64,000 nt of DNA, from positions 22,602,640-22,666,639 of the forward strand of contig NC_058342.1 in the NCBI RefSeq assembly GCF_905475395.1. The letters run 5' to 3'. The notes beneath the pieces were generated by a model. The model searched no databases. It had not been told where the DNA came from and saw only the letters and a list, made by a program, of their open reading frames with translations. The DNA is from Chrysoperla carnea. Its lineage: Eukaryota > Arthropoda > Insecta > Neuroptera > Chrysopidae. This document shows, one piece after another, positions 27,901 through 39,430 of this stretch (the stretch's first letter is position 1; every line of letters begins with the position of its first letter). Position numbers and translations under genes: made by a program.

Positions 27901-30492
27901 ACTCAGGACGTAAAAATTGAGGTCGAATTCGTGAATGAGCAACATAGGTCAATTGTAAACCGTTAGAGAAGAAAAGTTTAAATATAAAAAATGTTTCTTA
28001 TAAAAAAATAAACAACATTTGTTTGAAACATTTTTTCGTAAACATCACTGTTTACCCGTGAGAGCGCAAATTATATAGTACGTGTTTATGGGAATATCAG
28101 TTATGTGTGTGTGCCATGTACATATTTCTGGCTATCTAACAGTTGCTATATTTTTTACTTACATGGCGTCAAAAACAAGTTAACTCAGTCAATTATGTAA
28201 AAATTTTAGCTCGATATCTCTTTTCGTTTTTAGTTATCGTGTTCACGGACAGATGGAAATTGAATAATTAAATGATTTTATGAACACCTATACCAAAATT
28301 TCGTTCAAGCATCAATATTTCTAAGCGGTGCTAACTTGGAATTAAACTTAATTATAATCATATTTAACTCATATAAAAACTTCTAATTTTCCTCTCCAGC
28401 TTCTTAAATTTCATATTTCCAGGTTTTCCAAGAAATTTGAGTGTAGAAAATTAAGTTGGGATATTTTTAAATAAATATCCGACCTAAAGTTTTCATTTGT
28501 TTTTTAATCAACTTTTCAATGTAAAGAGTTCTTCTATATTTTATCAGTTATGCGAGAGAGCCTGGAAAAGTAATTTCCGGTCAAAACTAAAAGATCAAGC
28601 ATTGCCTATCAGATTTAAATTTTCACATCCAGCGAAATATTTTGAATTTTAGAAGAGAGGTACGGGTGATTTGAGCACCTAGTATATAACCTAATAGAAA
28701 AGAAAATTTTTATTATATTATTTTTAAATAGAACAACTTTTTATAAATAGTAGATAGATGCCCCGTGGGGTTAGGAAAATAAGTTCTAGTTTTTTTGTCT
28801 TTAAGAAAAATGTTTCATACACCATTTTGAAAATCGTGTTGTATGTAATGAATCGCGAAAAAATGAAATTAAGATGCATCAGAGATGGCTAGAGATATCG
28901 AAAAAAAAAAATTATTAGAAAAAGTTGCTTAAACAACTTTTTTTATATCCATATATCGATTTTCATGACAAAATTCGCATTTTTAATTTTTCCATTATGT
29001 CTACTCAAAATGATTACAAGTTTATTTATTAATTTGATGACTAGTGTGCCGTGGAATGTAAAAACTGGACGAATTAATAATTTAATAGTTATACATTCAA
29101 ATATTTCAATAAAGTTGTAATAATTATGAGTGTGGGCCAAAATAATGAAAAAAAATTAAAAATGCAAATTTTGTCATGAAAATCGATACACGGGTATAAA
29201 AAATATTCTAAGCAACTTTTTCTTATAACTATTTTTCGATATCAGATTTCGGTTAAGCATCTTAAAAAATGTGACCCATCACCCTGTATGTCTGTGCGAA
29301 ATTTCAAATCAATATTCCTATAAATAACGAAAATATAAGGGTGTCTTATCATAAATGCGACACACTGTATATATAAAATCAAATATTTGAGCAAAACCAC
29401 TCGATAATCGTCAAAGACCACATAATAATCGTTATCTCATAAAATGGTGAGGTTTAGGAAATAATGTCAAAGGACAAAAAACGCTTCAAATAGTTCAAAA
29501 TATAACATCCAATAGTTTTATTTCTGTTTTCATGATTTTTCAGTATGATTAGTTATTACGAACTTGTAAGCGCAAAGCGTACACACGCGCGTAAACTTAA
29601 ACGCGCGTGACTTTTTTTTAGACCCTCAAACGAACAGGATGCGCCCGATATACCGTAAAAATCGGAGTTGTACAACTATATTCCGATCTTAAATGCATTG
29701 TTTTCTCAACTATTGTCTTTTTCTTATGGAGTCGGTGTCTTATCATGATAAACAGTTCCTTTAAACTTATCTCGCAATCGAATAATTTTATTGATTTATC
29801 AGTGCTAACATTTTATTGGGACACTCTTCTTTACTAAATTATTTAATTTAACTTCAATAAAATGATTTCAAACTGTTAAAGAATAAATTTTTATGAAAAT
29901 TATAAACACATTCAAATTTTTTAGAATCCAGCTTCTCGTTTTATCACATTTAATTGATTTAGTCTTTTTTTTTTTAGCGCAATTTTAAAAAAAAAAATTT
30001 TCATATCACTGAAACTTATCAAGTTTACGTCTTTTCCGAGCAATTTTCCCTCTAGATAGTCGACATTATCTTTTAAATTTATTTTTATTGTGATATTTGA
30101 TAAAAATGTTTTTGATTTATAATTTTTGAAATAAACTATTGACCTATAATTTTTAAGTAAAATAAAAATTGACCTACAAGTCACATTCCTCGTTCCATTC
30201 CACATTTGGTGGACTATTTTGTTTAATTGAAGTACGGCATTTTTCTTTTCCCAAAGCAATCGTCACAAAACAATCATTTGTACCATTATTCCCTTTTGTT
30301 AACAAATTTGTAGCACGTTTCACTGTAACACATTAAAAACATAAAAAGAACACAATCAAAAAATTGAATTAATCACACGTTATCAGATATGCATAATATT
30401 ATGATTTTAATATAATACAATCAAAAAATACTTCTTTGTATTTGATTTAGATGAAACTTACCAGCAACATTCACGTGTGTTGGACTCCACAT
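21789..30492 (-). CDS. Rip11: Rab11 family-interacting protein, class I (Rip11 orthologue), seven coding exons
   Basis: This is an effector of Rab11 that couples recycling-endosome vesicles to membranes and motors. Joining exons 30462-30492, 30178-30322, 27206-27444, 25325-25644, 23771-24227, 22978-23150 and 21789-21950 gives 1527 nt, a 508-aa protein with no frame break; all junctions are GT-AG and all phases agree. Residues 1-130 form a C2 domain (start MWSPTHVNV; FVTIALGKEK; VLTALHR; LGVDEFLGQ; RNRWYKL). The middle is disordered, with the acidic motif VISEDEDEF (236-244), PPPPVDEWEAKLYGKH (298-313) and Lys-rich repeats at 365-383. The C-terminus is the coiled Rab11-binding domain with the FIP signature YLDELLLRVME (481-491). 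Domain order and motifs match Drosophila Rip11. The gene is head to head with nAChRbeta1, 11 kb away. UTRs and promoter were not determined. Confidence 0.95.
21951..22977 (-). other. Rip11 intron 6
   Basis: About 1.0 kb of AT-rich intron without a recognised element or exon. GT-AG ends are present. Confidence 0.8.
22978..23150 (-). CDS. Rip11: Rip11 coding exon 6
   Basis: It encodes the segment leading into the Rab11-binding domain (IPNDVLQKFEGKSRL). Acceptor TTCTAG and donor GTAAGT are present; the end is phase 0. Confidence 0.93.
23771..24227 (-). CDS. Rip11: Rip11 coding exon 5 (disordered, Lys/Pro-rich)
   Basis: Acceptor TTTTAG precedes FDDLSQISS. The exon carries four consecutive prolines before VDEWEAKLYGKH. 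A lysine-rich stretch of near-repeats follows (KPKD, VEKSKD, TEKPKD). It ends FKYFRK in phase 1 at donor GTAAAA, a weaker splice site than the others; it is supported by frame continuity into exon 6. Confidence 0.9.
24450..24889. repeat. Foldback-like element built of short repeats, in Rip11 intron 4
   Basis: The left side (24475-24568) is a degenerate array of units resembling AAAACAACTCGGT, each about 15-20 bases. The right side (24780-24889) is an array of the complement (GAGTCGTTTTG, GGAGTTGTTTTTG, GAGTCGTTTTGACC). Between them the block CACTGATTCAC..GCCTTTAAT occurs twice in tandem (about 24585-24625 and 24680-24720). Inverted ends made of short tandem units are the hallmark of FB-type foldback transposons, but the resemblance is structural only. 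Confidence 0.5.
25019..25067. repeat. 13-bp perfect hairpin in Rip11 intron 4
   Basis: AACTGATAATCGT at 25019-25031 is the exact reverse complement of ACGATTATCAGTT at 25055-25067, with a 23-base loop. Function is unknown. Confidence 0.6.
25325..25644 (-). CDS. Rip11: Rip11 coding exon 4
   Basis: It encodes the stretch after the C2 domain, including VGGSLLSIGSLEKRK, GLKKFAKSFGSK and the acidic block ending EDEDEFT. It ends in phase 0 at donor GTAAGT. These motifs are shared with other insect Rip11 proteins. Confidence 0.94.
25790..26400. mobile_element. Retroelement 3'-tail-like repeat in Rip11 intron 3
   Basis: The phrase ACTCGCACTTGAAACATA plus the following CACTCTCCATTAAATTA occurs twice about 120 bases apart (25832 and 25951). 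A (CA)n-flanked block with ACAGACAGACACACACACAT follows near 26070, and then ATACAACGGATTTTGATGCGG near 26212. Such phrases are typical of widely dispersed insect LINE or Helitron tails. No coding sequence remains. The exact family is uncertain. Confidence 0.4.
26880..27190 (+). pseudogene. Tc1/mariner-type transposase start, broken, in Rip11 intron 3
   Basis: GGTGTTCCAATAAGAACGCC at about 26887 resembles a transposon terminus. About 110 bases later ATG at 26998 opens MKRYNTQQQIPIVKNYYY, similar to the N-terminal helix-turn-helix region of a common insect transposase group (M-x-RY-x-QQR-x-x-IVK-x-YY). A stop codon follows within 25 codons and no opposite terminus was seen. This is a dead 5' fragment. 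Confidence 0.5.
27206..27444 (-). CDS. Rip11: Rip11 coding exon 3 (C2 domain, second half)
   Basis: Acceptor TTTCAG precedes LIPEQGNKAEIVLTALHR. The exon contains LGVDEFLGQ and DRGSLEVRIEFIVKAG and ends in phase 1 at donor GTAAGT. It is the most conserved exon of the gene. Confidence 0.96.
27681..28193 (+). mobile_element. T|T-inserting repeat family, copy 1
   Basis: It starts GTATACCATG and carries the family landmarks TTTAGTCCCAAGTTTGTAACG, AAAATTTTGGTATA, CATTTGTTTGAAACATTTTTTCG and CATCACTGTTTACCCG. The 3' end is decayed. It lies in intron 2 of Rip11. A second, inverted 5' portion follows directly. Confidence 0.85.
28197..28382 (-). mobile_element. T|T-inserting repeat family, 5' fragment (inverted)
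   Basis: The reverse complement contains the 5' part of the family (ACTTGGAATTAAACTTAAT, TTTTATGAACACCTATACC). It abuts copy 1 tail to tail. Confidence 0.8.
28897..29243. mobile_element. Hairpin element with about 100-bp arms in Rip11 intron 2
   Basis: Left arm 28897-28997 and right arm 29145-29243 are imperfect inverted repeats. Examples are ATCGATTTTCATGACAAAAT facing ATTTTGTCATGAAAATCGAT, and AAAAAGTTGCTTAAAC facing TCTAAGCAACTTTTT. Outside the right arm lies a block ending GCGACACACTGTATAT (about 29370), similar to the ends of common insect MITEs. No coding sequence. Confidence 0.6.
30178..30322 (-). CDS. Rip11: Rip11 coding exon 2 (C2 domain, first half)
   Basis: Preceded by acceptor ACAG. 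It encodes KRATNLLTKG, FVTIALGKEK and VEWNEECD of the C2 beta-sandwich. It ends in phase 2 at donor GTAGGT. Intron 2 is 2.7 kb and holds copies of the dispersed T|T-inserting repeat and a hairpin element. Confidence 0.95.
30462..30492 (-). CDS. Rip11: Rip11 coding exon 1
   Basis: ATG at 30492-30490 opens MWSPTHVNVA, the conserved start of class I FIPs. The exon ends in phase 1 at the donor GTAAGT (30461-30456). Intron 1 is short (30323-30461). Confidence 0.92.
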
Positions 30493-30852
30493 TTTTTGAT
30501 AAAACACAGAATTTTTATTAAAAATTTGTCAAAAAAATAAATTAAATAAATAACATTAAATTACACAAAAAATAAAAAACAACACAACACACGGATTAAA
30601 CCAACTTTTTGATATGAACTAAAAACTTTCTGATTCATTCACAGTTGTGTGATGTTTTGTGTAGAAGTTAGGTCTGTCACTTTGATAGGTAAAACTCAGG
30701 TACGTATTAGGTACGTATTTTATCAATATAGTGAGTCATCGTCACGCGATTGTAAGATGTTTATAATTTTTGTATTTTTAATCATCATGCAATTATTTAT
30801 TTTGTTTGTAAACATATATTTTTCTATATAATTTCACTTCAGTTTGTTTTTC

Positions 30853-30883
<31 letters not shown>

Positions 30884-33396
30884 TTTTTTTTTTTAAATAA
30901 AAAATAGGAATTTTATTTAAATAATTTTAATGGTTTTTATTACGTCCTCTTTTGGTGTAAATATTAAATTGTTTATACTAGGCATGGAATATTGAGGTTA
31001 TGTTTCAAAATAAAAAGGGTATGTTGAGTAGGGAAGATGTACAGCTGTCATATTTAATTTTCGTCTTCAACTTTTTGAAAATGTTTGTGGAATCGGTAAA
31101 CATTGAAAAAAAGTGATAAAATTATTTTCACGATAGAAAAACGACTTCGAGTTATTATCAGTTTCCTTTTTTTGGTAGCTTGTGTTAAAAAAATTGTGAT
31201 GGAAAGGGGATTTCTTATTATATCCACTCCTCTTTTCTCACCGTAAAATTGAATTTTTCCTTTAAATCTAGAGAATGCACACTTTTATGAGGAGGTCTCG
31301 GATCAAATCCGGAGAGGGGACAATCCTAATGAGATTTGGAATGAAAAAAAAACCAGTGGTAAATATAAAAAAAAAAAAAATTAAAAAAAAAAAAGAAAAC
31401 AAGTGAATTCATATTTTTGCTGAAGTTCCGATAAGAAAAGTTCTTCGATTGGCTTGAATTATTTGCCAAATACTCTGCTAATTACTAAATGATAATCCTT
31501 AAAAGATTTTTTATGACTTTAAGGGGATTTAGGCAAAAATGGACCGAAAAAAAATTCCTAAGTCCTTTAAACTTAAAAAACCCAACCAACTTCTCTATAA
31601 TCGACAAACTCAACTCAACCAACTCGTAATTAACAACCCTCTAAGCAGTACAAGGTAAAAAAATGTTTCCCAATTTTTCTACATTAACTAATTTAGAACA
31701 ACTGTGTAACTCCTTATTCTAGTAATAAATGAAAAACACCAAGTTTTATTAAAATAATGCGACGAATTCAACAAAATAGGCCGAAAAAATCAACCATACG
31801 TGGAAAAAATATCATACTTTCCCACTCAATTTCAATAGATCATAATATGGTCCGTTTTAAAGAAAGTCACGGATAAATTTTTTTGCAACTACACAACAAT
31901 CGGTTTTATCCTACAAAATTTCTCCTCCACACTAAAAATGACGCGAAAAAATGAGGTAATCTTATCTGTGATTACGGTCTACTTCTCGGAGAATTTATCC
32001 ATCCGCTTCTTTATAGGAAGTTATTCGGAAAAATCGAGATTTTCGATATGCTTTGTCAAGTTGATACGTCAGACTTAGGATAATTTTTGATATAACTATA
32101 ACCTAATATACCACCTTCGTGTCAAAAATCAGCTTTGGTGGTCAAAAACTGTTTTGTCACTCGTTAAATGCGTTTCTTTTCTACAACTGGAAATAAGATT
32201 GGAATAAAACAATTTTAAAATTTTTGGCAAGGACAAAATTATAAACTTTTACTTTTGCCATTTGACAACGGAACCCTAACAGTAGGAAATATAATTTATA
32301 AAATACTTTTGTAAACATGGCAGAATAAAATGCAAATTGCTTTTTTTGAAATCCGTCCCTGTATCCATCTAATATACCTTTATAAGGTGGGAGAAATTTA
32401 ACGTTATAACTTTTCGTATCGGTAAAAATATTTTTTGATAAACTCAAAAAATTCTTTCATTTTAATAAAATAAATAACAGATGTGAGTAATTTTGGTATT
32501 CTGATATTAAAATTTTTGTTATCATAATCAAAACATATTTGCCACGCCACAATTTCAGGAACTACACATTTTAAAATATAATGTACACCTATAGAAAAAA
32601 ACTAATTAAAAGGGACTACGTCATCTTGATGAGGTTATAACCTTTTTTATATTTAACACAATGGTATAAGGTCATGTCAATTATTTGTTATTTAATTTTC
32701 AAATACCATATTTCACACACAACATGTAACTGAAAATTTCATTGTGTTTTTTAGTTTAGATATACTCGAGCAAAACACTCGCGTTACAATTAATTGAGCG
32801 AGTGTAAATTCAGCCCTAGTCGAAATCTGTATCTGTTTCCATGGAGAAAAATTCGCCATGTACCTGGGTGCATGGATAATTTTTCTCCAGGAACGTTTAA
32901 CAGGTACCCAAGGGAGAAGCATTTACCGTTTCAATTTGGGTGTTAAGTCTTCACTTGGTACGCAGCGGCGTTGCTAGGTTGTCAAAAGCAGCAGTTCATA
33001 GAGAAAAATTCTTTTTTACACGTAACTTGTACTTAGGGTTGCCACCTCGGCCAGGTCTCTCGCCTGGCATAATATGAAGGTGATGTTGCGGGGAGAGGAT
33101 TGTAGTGAGGAGTGGGAAATACAAAAAAGTCCAATTTCGTCATATTTAATTTATTTCACAAGTACAGACATAAAAATTTTACACAAGCATGACTCGAACA
33201 AAACGAAAGTTTTACAACTGACTTCTTATCGTGATGCCAACAAAATTAGCCGAAAAGTCCTATGAACACTAAAATCATGAACAATCAATTCTCACTACTC
33301 TAGTTGCTGAGGTGAAATCCGTCGTGGTGGCGATTCAAACCTTCTAAGCCCGTCACTGCCGGACCAGGCCAGAGCAAGTGGCTACCCTACTTGAAC

Positions 33397-33591
33397 TTAT
33401 ATTAACTCATTCGACGACTGACCCTCAAACTTGGCTCGAGGTTTGCTAGTTTCAGGAGCTGGATGCTCTTTCCTTTTCAGAGCTTAGGAGGACTCCTGAG
33501 CTTCGGGGCCCTGGTGCACTACATCACCTGGCTTTACGATAACTACGACACTGTATGTACTCTTTCCCGCTGGAACGTAATCAAATAACAT
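33397..33591 (-). pseudogene. GC-richer translatable relic with one internal stop, unidentified
   Basis: The surrounding DNA (about 32740-33600) is clearly less AT-rich than its neighbours. On the - strand, ATG at 33591-33589 reads 35 codons (for example VPAGKSTYSVVVIVKPGD) to a TAA. The same frame then stays open for 28 more codons (ALKRKEHPAPETSKPRAKF, ending NELI) to a TAA at 33397-33399. I do not recognise the protein. One premature stop in an otherwise open frame fits a recently decayed gene or transposon protein, but the length is short enough to be chance. Confidence 0.3.
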
Positions 33592-35744
33592 GGTGGCCTC
33601 ATTACTGGAAAATCTGGAAAACCTGAAAATGTCACGGGAAATTCAGAGAATTTTATCATTTTCTTAGCAAACTTCTAAAAGTGTTTTTAAAATTGTATTC
33701 GAATTATTTTAAAAATAAATGGCGCATGTGACCGTAATATCTTGAATCACATTTAGCAGGTATTAATATTTTTCATGCTCGTTATTTCTACAATTTTCGA
33801 TCCACTTTCTTTCAAAGTAATTTAAAAGTGTTTTAAATTTGTTCTGGGAAAATTTTCATGTGAATTGAGTCATGTGAGGTATGTTAAGGAAGTGCTTTTT
33901 GGTAGTGTCAACTCAACAGCCTTCATTCCTCTCTTTTTATGTTGATATTTTTTATTTTTCAAAAACGTGAAAAGAAAAAAATCCCATTTCAAAAAAAAAA
34001 GCAGTGTCCAATCAGGGTAAAATATGACATTAGTGATGGAGCTCTGATGCTCACGAGTTTTTTGAGTGAATTTTTCATTTTGGCCACGTAATCAAGGAAT
34101 AAAATTTGTGCTATGGATCAAATTAAGATATGAAATTATTTGATCCAGCTACAGACATTCACAATTCAAAATAAAAAAAAGCAGCATAATTCCCTCGCTG
34201 AAGACGTGTTTTCTCCTAAATTTTAGTGGATTTATAGAAAAAAATTGAAATTTCCTACTCTTAAACTCAATTTGGAGAGATTGGAGAGATAAAAAAGCCA
34301 AAATTAAAAACCTATCCCCATTCCCTGCCATAATTACTTCCTCCCAATGAAGTCCACTCTAAAAATAAATATTTGGACTCTGCGTAAATTCTATTTCCTT
34401 AAAAATTAGTCAAAAATCCCTCGTAAAAAAAACGAATTTGTTAACAATTACTTTTTTGACGAAAGTTACAACACTTAAAACAACACAAAAGACTTTAGTT
34501 TTTGAAAAAGTGATTCAAATTATCCGCCATTTTTATCGCGTCATAACCGTAAAACATACGAGATAACGACTTAACATTCGAGTGGAAAATAAGCTCTAGG
34601 CTACCGATTTAACTTTTTTGAGATAAAGTTTTGTTCTGAAATTTTTTTCGCAGAACCGTAGCAAGATTCTGGATTATATGATAATTTGATCTTCCGTGGA
34701 TAAAATAATGTACATATTTTGTTTATAACATTCAGGATGGCATGTAGATTCCAAAATGTTTTTCGAGGTCAATGAAGATATTTTTAAATGTTGAAAATAA
34801 TACTACTAAAAAAGGTCATGCATTGCTCTAATATACTTAAATTTGTACATGCAAATTTTATTGTTAGTACCACATATTTATCATAGATGGCTATAAAGAG
34901 AAATCAATAATTGACAGAGTCATTTCAATAATGAATTTTCATATCAATAATCACATGCAAATCAAATATAAATACAATAAATTGTTGTTTTTGTTTTTGA
35001 TTGAATAAATTCTTCATGTTCTCTCATGTATTGTTAATTATTATTAATTAATTATATACAATTTTTTTTATTTTAATATAATTATAACAGATGGCATTAA
35101 TAATACTTTCAAAAATTCACTTATAGATGAGAAGAGTAAACTTTTTTTATGTCAGAAATTTAAAGAGGCCAAAGCAAGTTAAATTAATTTATTCATTTAA
35201 TGTTCGTGAAAGATTTTTTGAAAAAAATTAATTAATAAACAATTGAGATGGCCAAATGCAATGTGGTCCACATCTTTCATTTGCCTATATTAATCTCGAC
35301 TCAACTATTCTGCGTCAAGATATTCAATTTATTTATTAGTCGATTATTTTCTGAGCGATGGGAAGGGGATTAAAAATAAAATTTTTTTAGCAAGACCTTT
35401 TGCAGTTTTTAGTTCTTACTAATATTTATGCTTTTTCGGAGTGGGAAGTTCAAAAAATGTTGCAGACATTCGCAAATTTTTTGTAAACAAATTATTTAAT
35501 TTGTTTAAACAATTGCAAAATATATGAGATATAATTAATAAAAACTGTGTATTCTATGAACAAAACACAATATTTTGACCGAAATAAAATATCTAAAAGA
35601 TAAAAATCAAAATAAAAGTCAAAGATAAAGGGTCTTTTTTTCATCCGACACATCGTTTTCCTTGAAAATCAAAAAACATTAAAACAATGAAAATTGCCGC
35701 TAAAAATCAAAGGTTTACAATTTTTTTCCACCCATCGTATTTAG

Positions 35745-36278
35745 CGCATGTATGTATAAAATATATCATAGCATATTAAGTTTAGTCCCAAGTTTGTAAC
35801 GCTTAGATATATTGATGTTATGAACAAAATTTTGGTATAGGTGTTCATAAAATCACCTAATTAGTTCATTCCCGGTTTTCTGTCCGTCCGTCAAAAACTC
35901 AAAAAAAAAAATATCAAGCTCAAATTCACAGCGTGCTCAGGGCATAAAAAGTGAGGTCAAGTTCGTAAATGGGCAACATAGGTCAATTGGGTCTTGGGTC
36001 CGTAGGACCCATCTTGTAAACCCTTAGAGATAGAACAAAAGTTTAAATGTAAAAAATGTTCCTTATAAAGAATTTAACAACTTTTGTTTGAAACATTTTT
36101 TCGTAAACATCACTGTTTACCCGTGAGCAAATTAAGCGCAAATTATATAGTATGTGTTATATGGGTATGTCTGTTATATATGTGTGACATGTATGTATGT
36201 GTAATGTGACTGTGTAATCAACACAGTCTATACATGGTATTTCAACAATTAACTGAGTCAAATGTTTGTTTTCACTTG
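35745..36278 (+). mobile_element. T|T-inserting repeat family, near-complete copy
   Basis: It spans from a decayed 5' end through TTTAGTCCCAAGTTTGTAACG, the PyrG-rich TCTGTCCGTCCGTC middle, and the 3' hairpin block to TTCACTTG, followed by TTTT. Confidence 0.88.
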
Positions 36279-36790
36279 TTTTATATAAAAGTAGTAAAAA
36301 AACTATCCTCTTTAAATTTCTGACGGAAATGGCTTATTTTGACTTCAACACAACCAGGCTATTATTATTGTCATTATGATTATGCTAATAATGTAATAAG
36401 AGAGTTAGAATTTCTTCTTTAATTTTTAAAAAGTACGGACAACCGTTGTTACACGAATGTAAGAATTTGTAATAAAATCAATAATTTTCAAATAATTTCA
36501 AGTGGTACAAAAGAGTAGCACACATCTGTATCACATTTAATATGATGGTTTGAAAATAGCGCGTAATTTGATATTTTATTATCCGATTTTATGAATTTTT
36601 GGGCGTGAGAGATTTCATATTAGCAATTTAAATTCGAAAATTTTAAATTGTGGAAGATATTGAAAATTTAAAAAAAAAAAAATCTATATTTTACGATCTT
36701 ATTCCCGTAGACTATGTAGAACATAAAACCATTTATGTAAAATGCAATGAAATGGGAAAATCACTGAACTGAAAATATCCCATAGTTTTT

Positions 36791-37076
36791 ATACCATGTA
36801 TATATGAAATATAATATATGAAGTATATTAAGTTTAGTCCCAAGTTTGTAACGCTTAAAAATATTGATGCTATGAACAAAATTTTGATATAGGTGTTCAT
36901 AAAATCACTTAATTAGTCCATTTTCGGTTGTCCGTCCGTCTGTAAACACAATAACTCGAAAACGAAAAAAGATATCAAGCTGAAATACAGCGCACTAAGG
37001 ACGTAAAAAGTAAAGCAAAATCAATTCGGTCTTGTCTTGTAAACTGTTAGAGATAGAACAAAAGTTTAAATGTAAA
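36791..37076 (+). mobile_element. T|T-inserting repeat family, outer copy, 5' part
   Basis: It starts ATACCATGTATATATG and is interrupted after AAATGTAAA at 37076 by a complete inverted copy. The remainder of this copy resumes at 37633. Confidence 0.9.
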
Positions 37077-37632
37077 CAAGTGAAAACAAACAATTGACTG
37101 AGTTAATTGTTGAAATACCATGCATAGTCAGTGTTGATTTCTTTATCACATTACACATACAAACATGTGACACATACATAACTGATAATCAAGTATAGTA
37201 CGGGTTATAAAATTTCCGCCTAATTGGCGCCCAAACGGGTAAACAGTGATGTTTACGAAAAAATGTTTCAAACAAAAGTTGTTTAATTTTTGATAAGGAA
37301 CATTTTTTACACTAAAACTTTTGTTCTATCTCTAACGGTTTACAAGATGGGTCCTATGGGCCCAAGACCCAATTGACCTATGATGCTCATTTACGAACTT
37401 GACCTCACTTTTTACGTCCTGAGTACGCTGTACAAATTTCAGCTCGATATCTTTTTTCGTTTTTGAGTTATCTTGTCCACAGACGGACGGACGGACAACC
37501 GGAAATGGACTAATAAGGTGATTTTATGAACGCCTATGACAAAATTTTTTTCGTAGCATCATTATTTTTAAGCGTTACAAACTTGGTACTAAACTTAATA
37601 TACTATGTATATTTCATATATGCATGGTATAC
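37077..37632 (-). mobile_element. T|T-inserting repeat family, complete copy nested in another copy
   Basis: In its own orientation it begins GTATACCATG (at 37632) and ends TTTTCACTTG (at 37077). The two flanks rejoin into the uninterrupted family sequence (AAATGTAAA plus AAATATTCC) with six A, the number in an unoccupied copy. The insertion therefore left no target duplication and fell within a homopolymer (T between T on the element strand). This copy defines the ends of the family. Confidence 0.92.
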
Positions 37633-37864
37633 AAATATTCCTTATGAAAAAATAAACAACTTTTGTTTTAATCATTTTTTATAAACATCACTGTTTACTC
37701 ACGAGGACACGCATTAGATGCAAATTTTATAGTATGTATTAATATGGGATTATCAGTTATGTATGTGTGCCATGTATAGGTATAAGTGTAATGTGATAGA
37801 GTAATCAACACTGTCTTTACATGGTATTTCAACAATTATCTCAGTCAATTATTTTTTTCACTTG
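37633..37864 (+). mobile_element. T|T-inserting repeat family, outer copy, 3' part
   Basis: It resumes at AAATATTCCTTATG and runs through CATCACTGTTTACTC, the subterminal ACATGGTATTTCAACAAT and the hairpin to CACTTG at 37864. Confidence 0.9.
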
Positions 37865-38474
37865 TTGTATGTGCATCGGGCTTTACTCAACATTTGCGAA
37901 ACAATGAATTTACAAAGTCTTAAAAACATATATTTTTGAGATATGATGGATGAATGTTCAAAACTGCGCAAATGTACACGCACACGGAAACGTTTTTTCT
38001 GGCGTTATTTCTTTTCACTATAAGTGACAGTATGACTATTATTCTTATTTATTTAGGGTTTTTAGGGTCATCGAAGATGAAAAAAGGAATCACTATATGA
38101 TCACTCTTATAAACACCTATACCACCTATAAAATATATATGTGATTTTATAAACTCCTTTACCAAATTTTTTTTCGTAGCATCTATATTTCTAAGCGTTA
38201 CAAACTTGACTGCGATAAACCGACTGCGGTTAATCAAAGGCACGCGATAAAAGAAAATGGATGTTATTGCAAATAATTCTTGCGATAAGTTTTCAAAATA
38301 TGCCATACGCTGAAAAATTTTTTTTTGCACTGCTGTATTAATTAATATAGTAACGAATTTAAATATTTAGTTAGCTTAGGCAACTTATATTACATTCATG
38401 CATATACTGCATAGATAAGAGCGGTATACCGATTGTAAGCTATATCGTTAGCCATATAAAATATATAAATTAAG

Positions 38475-38657
38475 AAAAGTTTTTATGGACGTTCTTATGT
38501 ATAAAACAAAGACAGAAAGTGTACTGTGTGCTATGGTTATGTGTTACTGTGTATGAGTTGTATTGTATGTGTACAGCTTTAAGTGACGGCTGGGTTATTG
38601 AATACACATATACAATCCCTCTTTGTTCTATACATAAGAACGTCCGTAAGAACTTTT
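38475..38657. mobile_element. Hairpin MITE with 37-bp arms
   Basis: The arm 38475-38511 (contains GACGTTCTTATGTATA) is matched in reverse by 38621-38657 with a few mismatches, enclosing about 110 bases rich in GTGTGT/TATG. No target duplication was identified. Confidence 0.65.
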
Positions 38658-39430
38658 GCCACTTCATATAATATAAAGGGCTAACGAAATCGTTCACAAA
38701 CAGTATATTGAAAGAAATATTTGGTTGTCCAAAAAATAATTAAAAAAATAATTAAAAAGGGTAATAATTTAATTCTTTTTAAGGAAATTTAGGACAATTT
38801 AGTTAAAATCACAAAAAAAAAGCAACTAAACAAATAATATAAAAAAAAGAAAGGTAGAGTAAAAGAAAAGTAATTTTTGTTTAATACCTACTTAGGCAAG
38901 GCTACTTGAGGAATTACAGGAATCTGCGTCATCCGGGCCCGTCGAGACTTTTAATAAAGGATTCAAATGGAACTCTATATTTTTATCTGAACACAATTTT
39001 TTTAATGCATATTTTTTGTGATCTTAGCAAAAAATAACAGATATTTTAATTATTTTAATTTCTTATGTGAGAACTGTAAAGAAGTGTATTTTATTTAAAC
39101 ACGAAATAATTGAAAAATTTTTCAAATTTCTTTCATACATTTTTTGCAAATGCAAAGTTAAAAAGCAGTGAAAAATATAAGTACAGTGGAACCTGATTAA
39201 GTAAGGCATCAAGGGACCTGCAAATTTGTCTCACTTATGGAGTATTCCACTAACCTAGTAACTCATTTACAGAGGATTCTGTTAATGGAGGTCAGAATAC
39301 AGATTATTTCAGTTATAGAAATGGATGATTATTTCATTTATAGGGGTGGGGTTAAATATTCGTGAGTGCTTTGAACCATTTTTGTGAATTTCTAGAAGAG
39401 GGCAGCTAAAGGGGAGAAGATGCCTCTATT

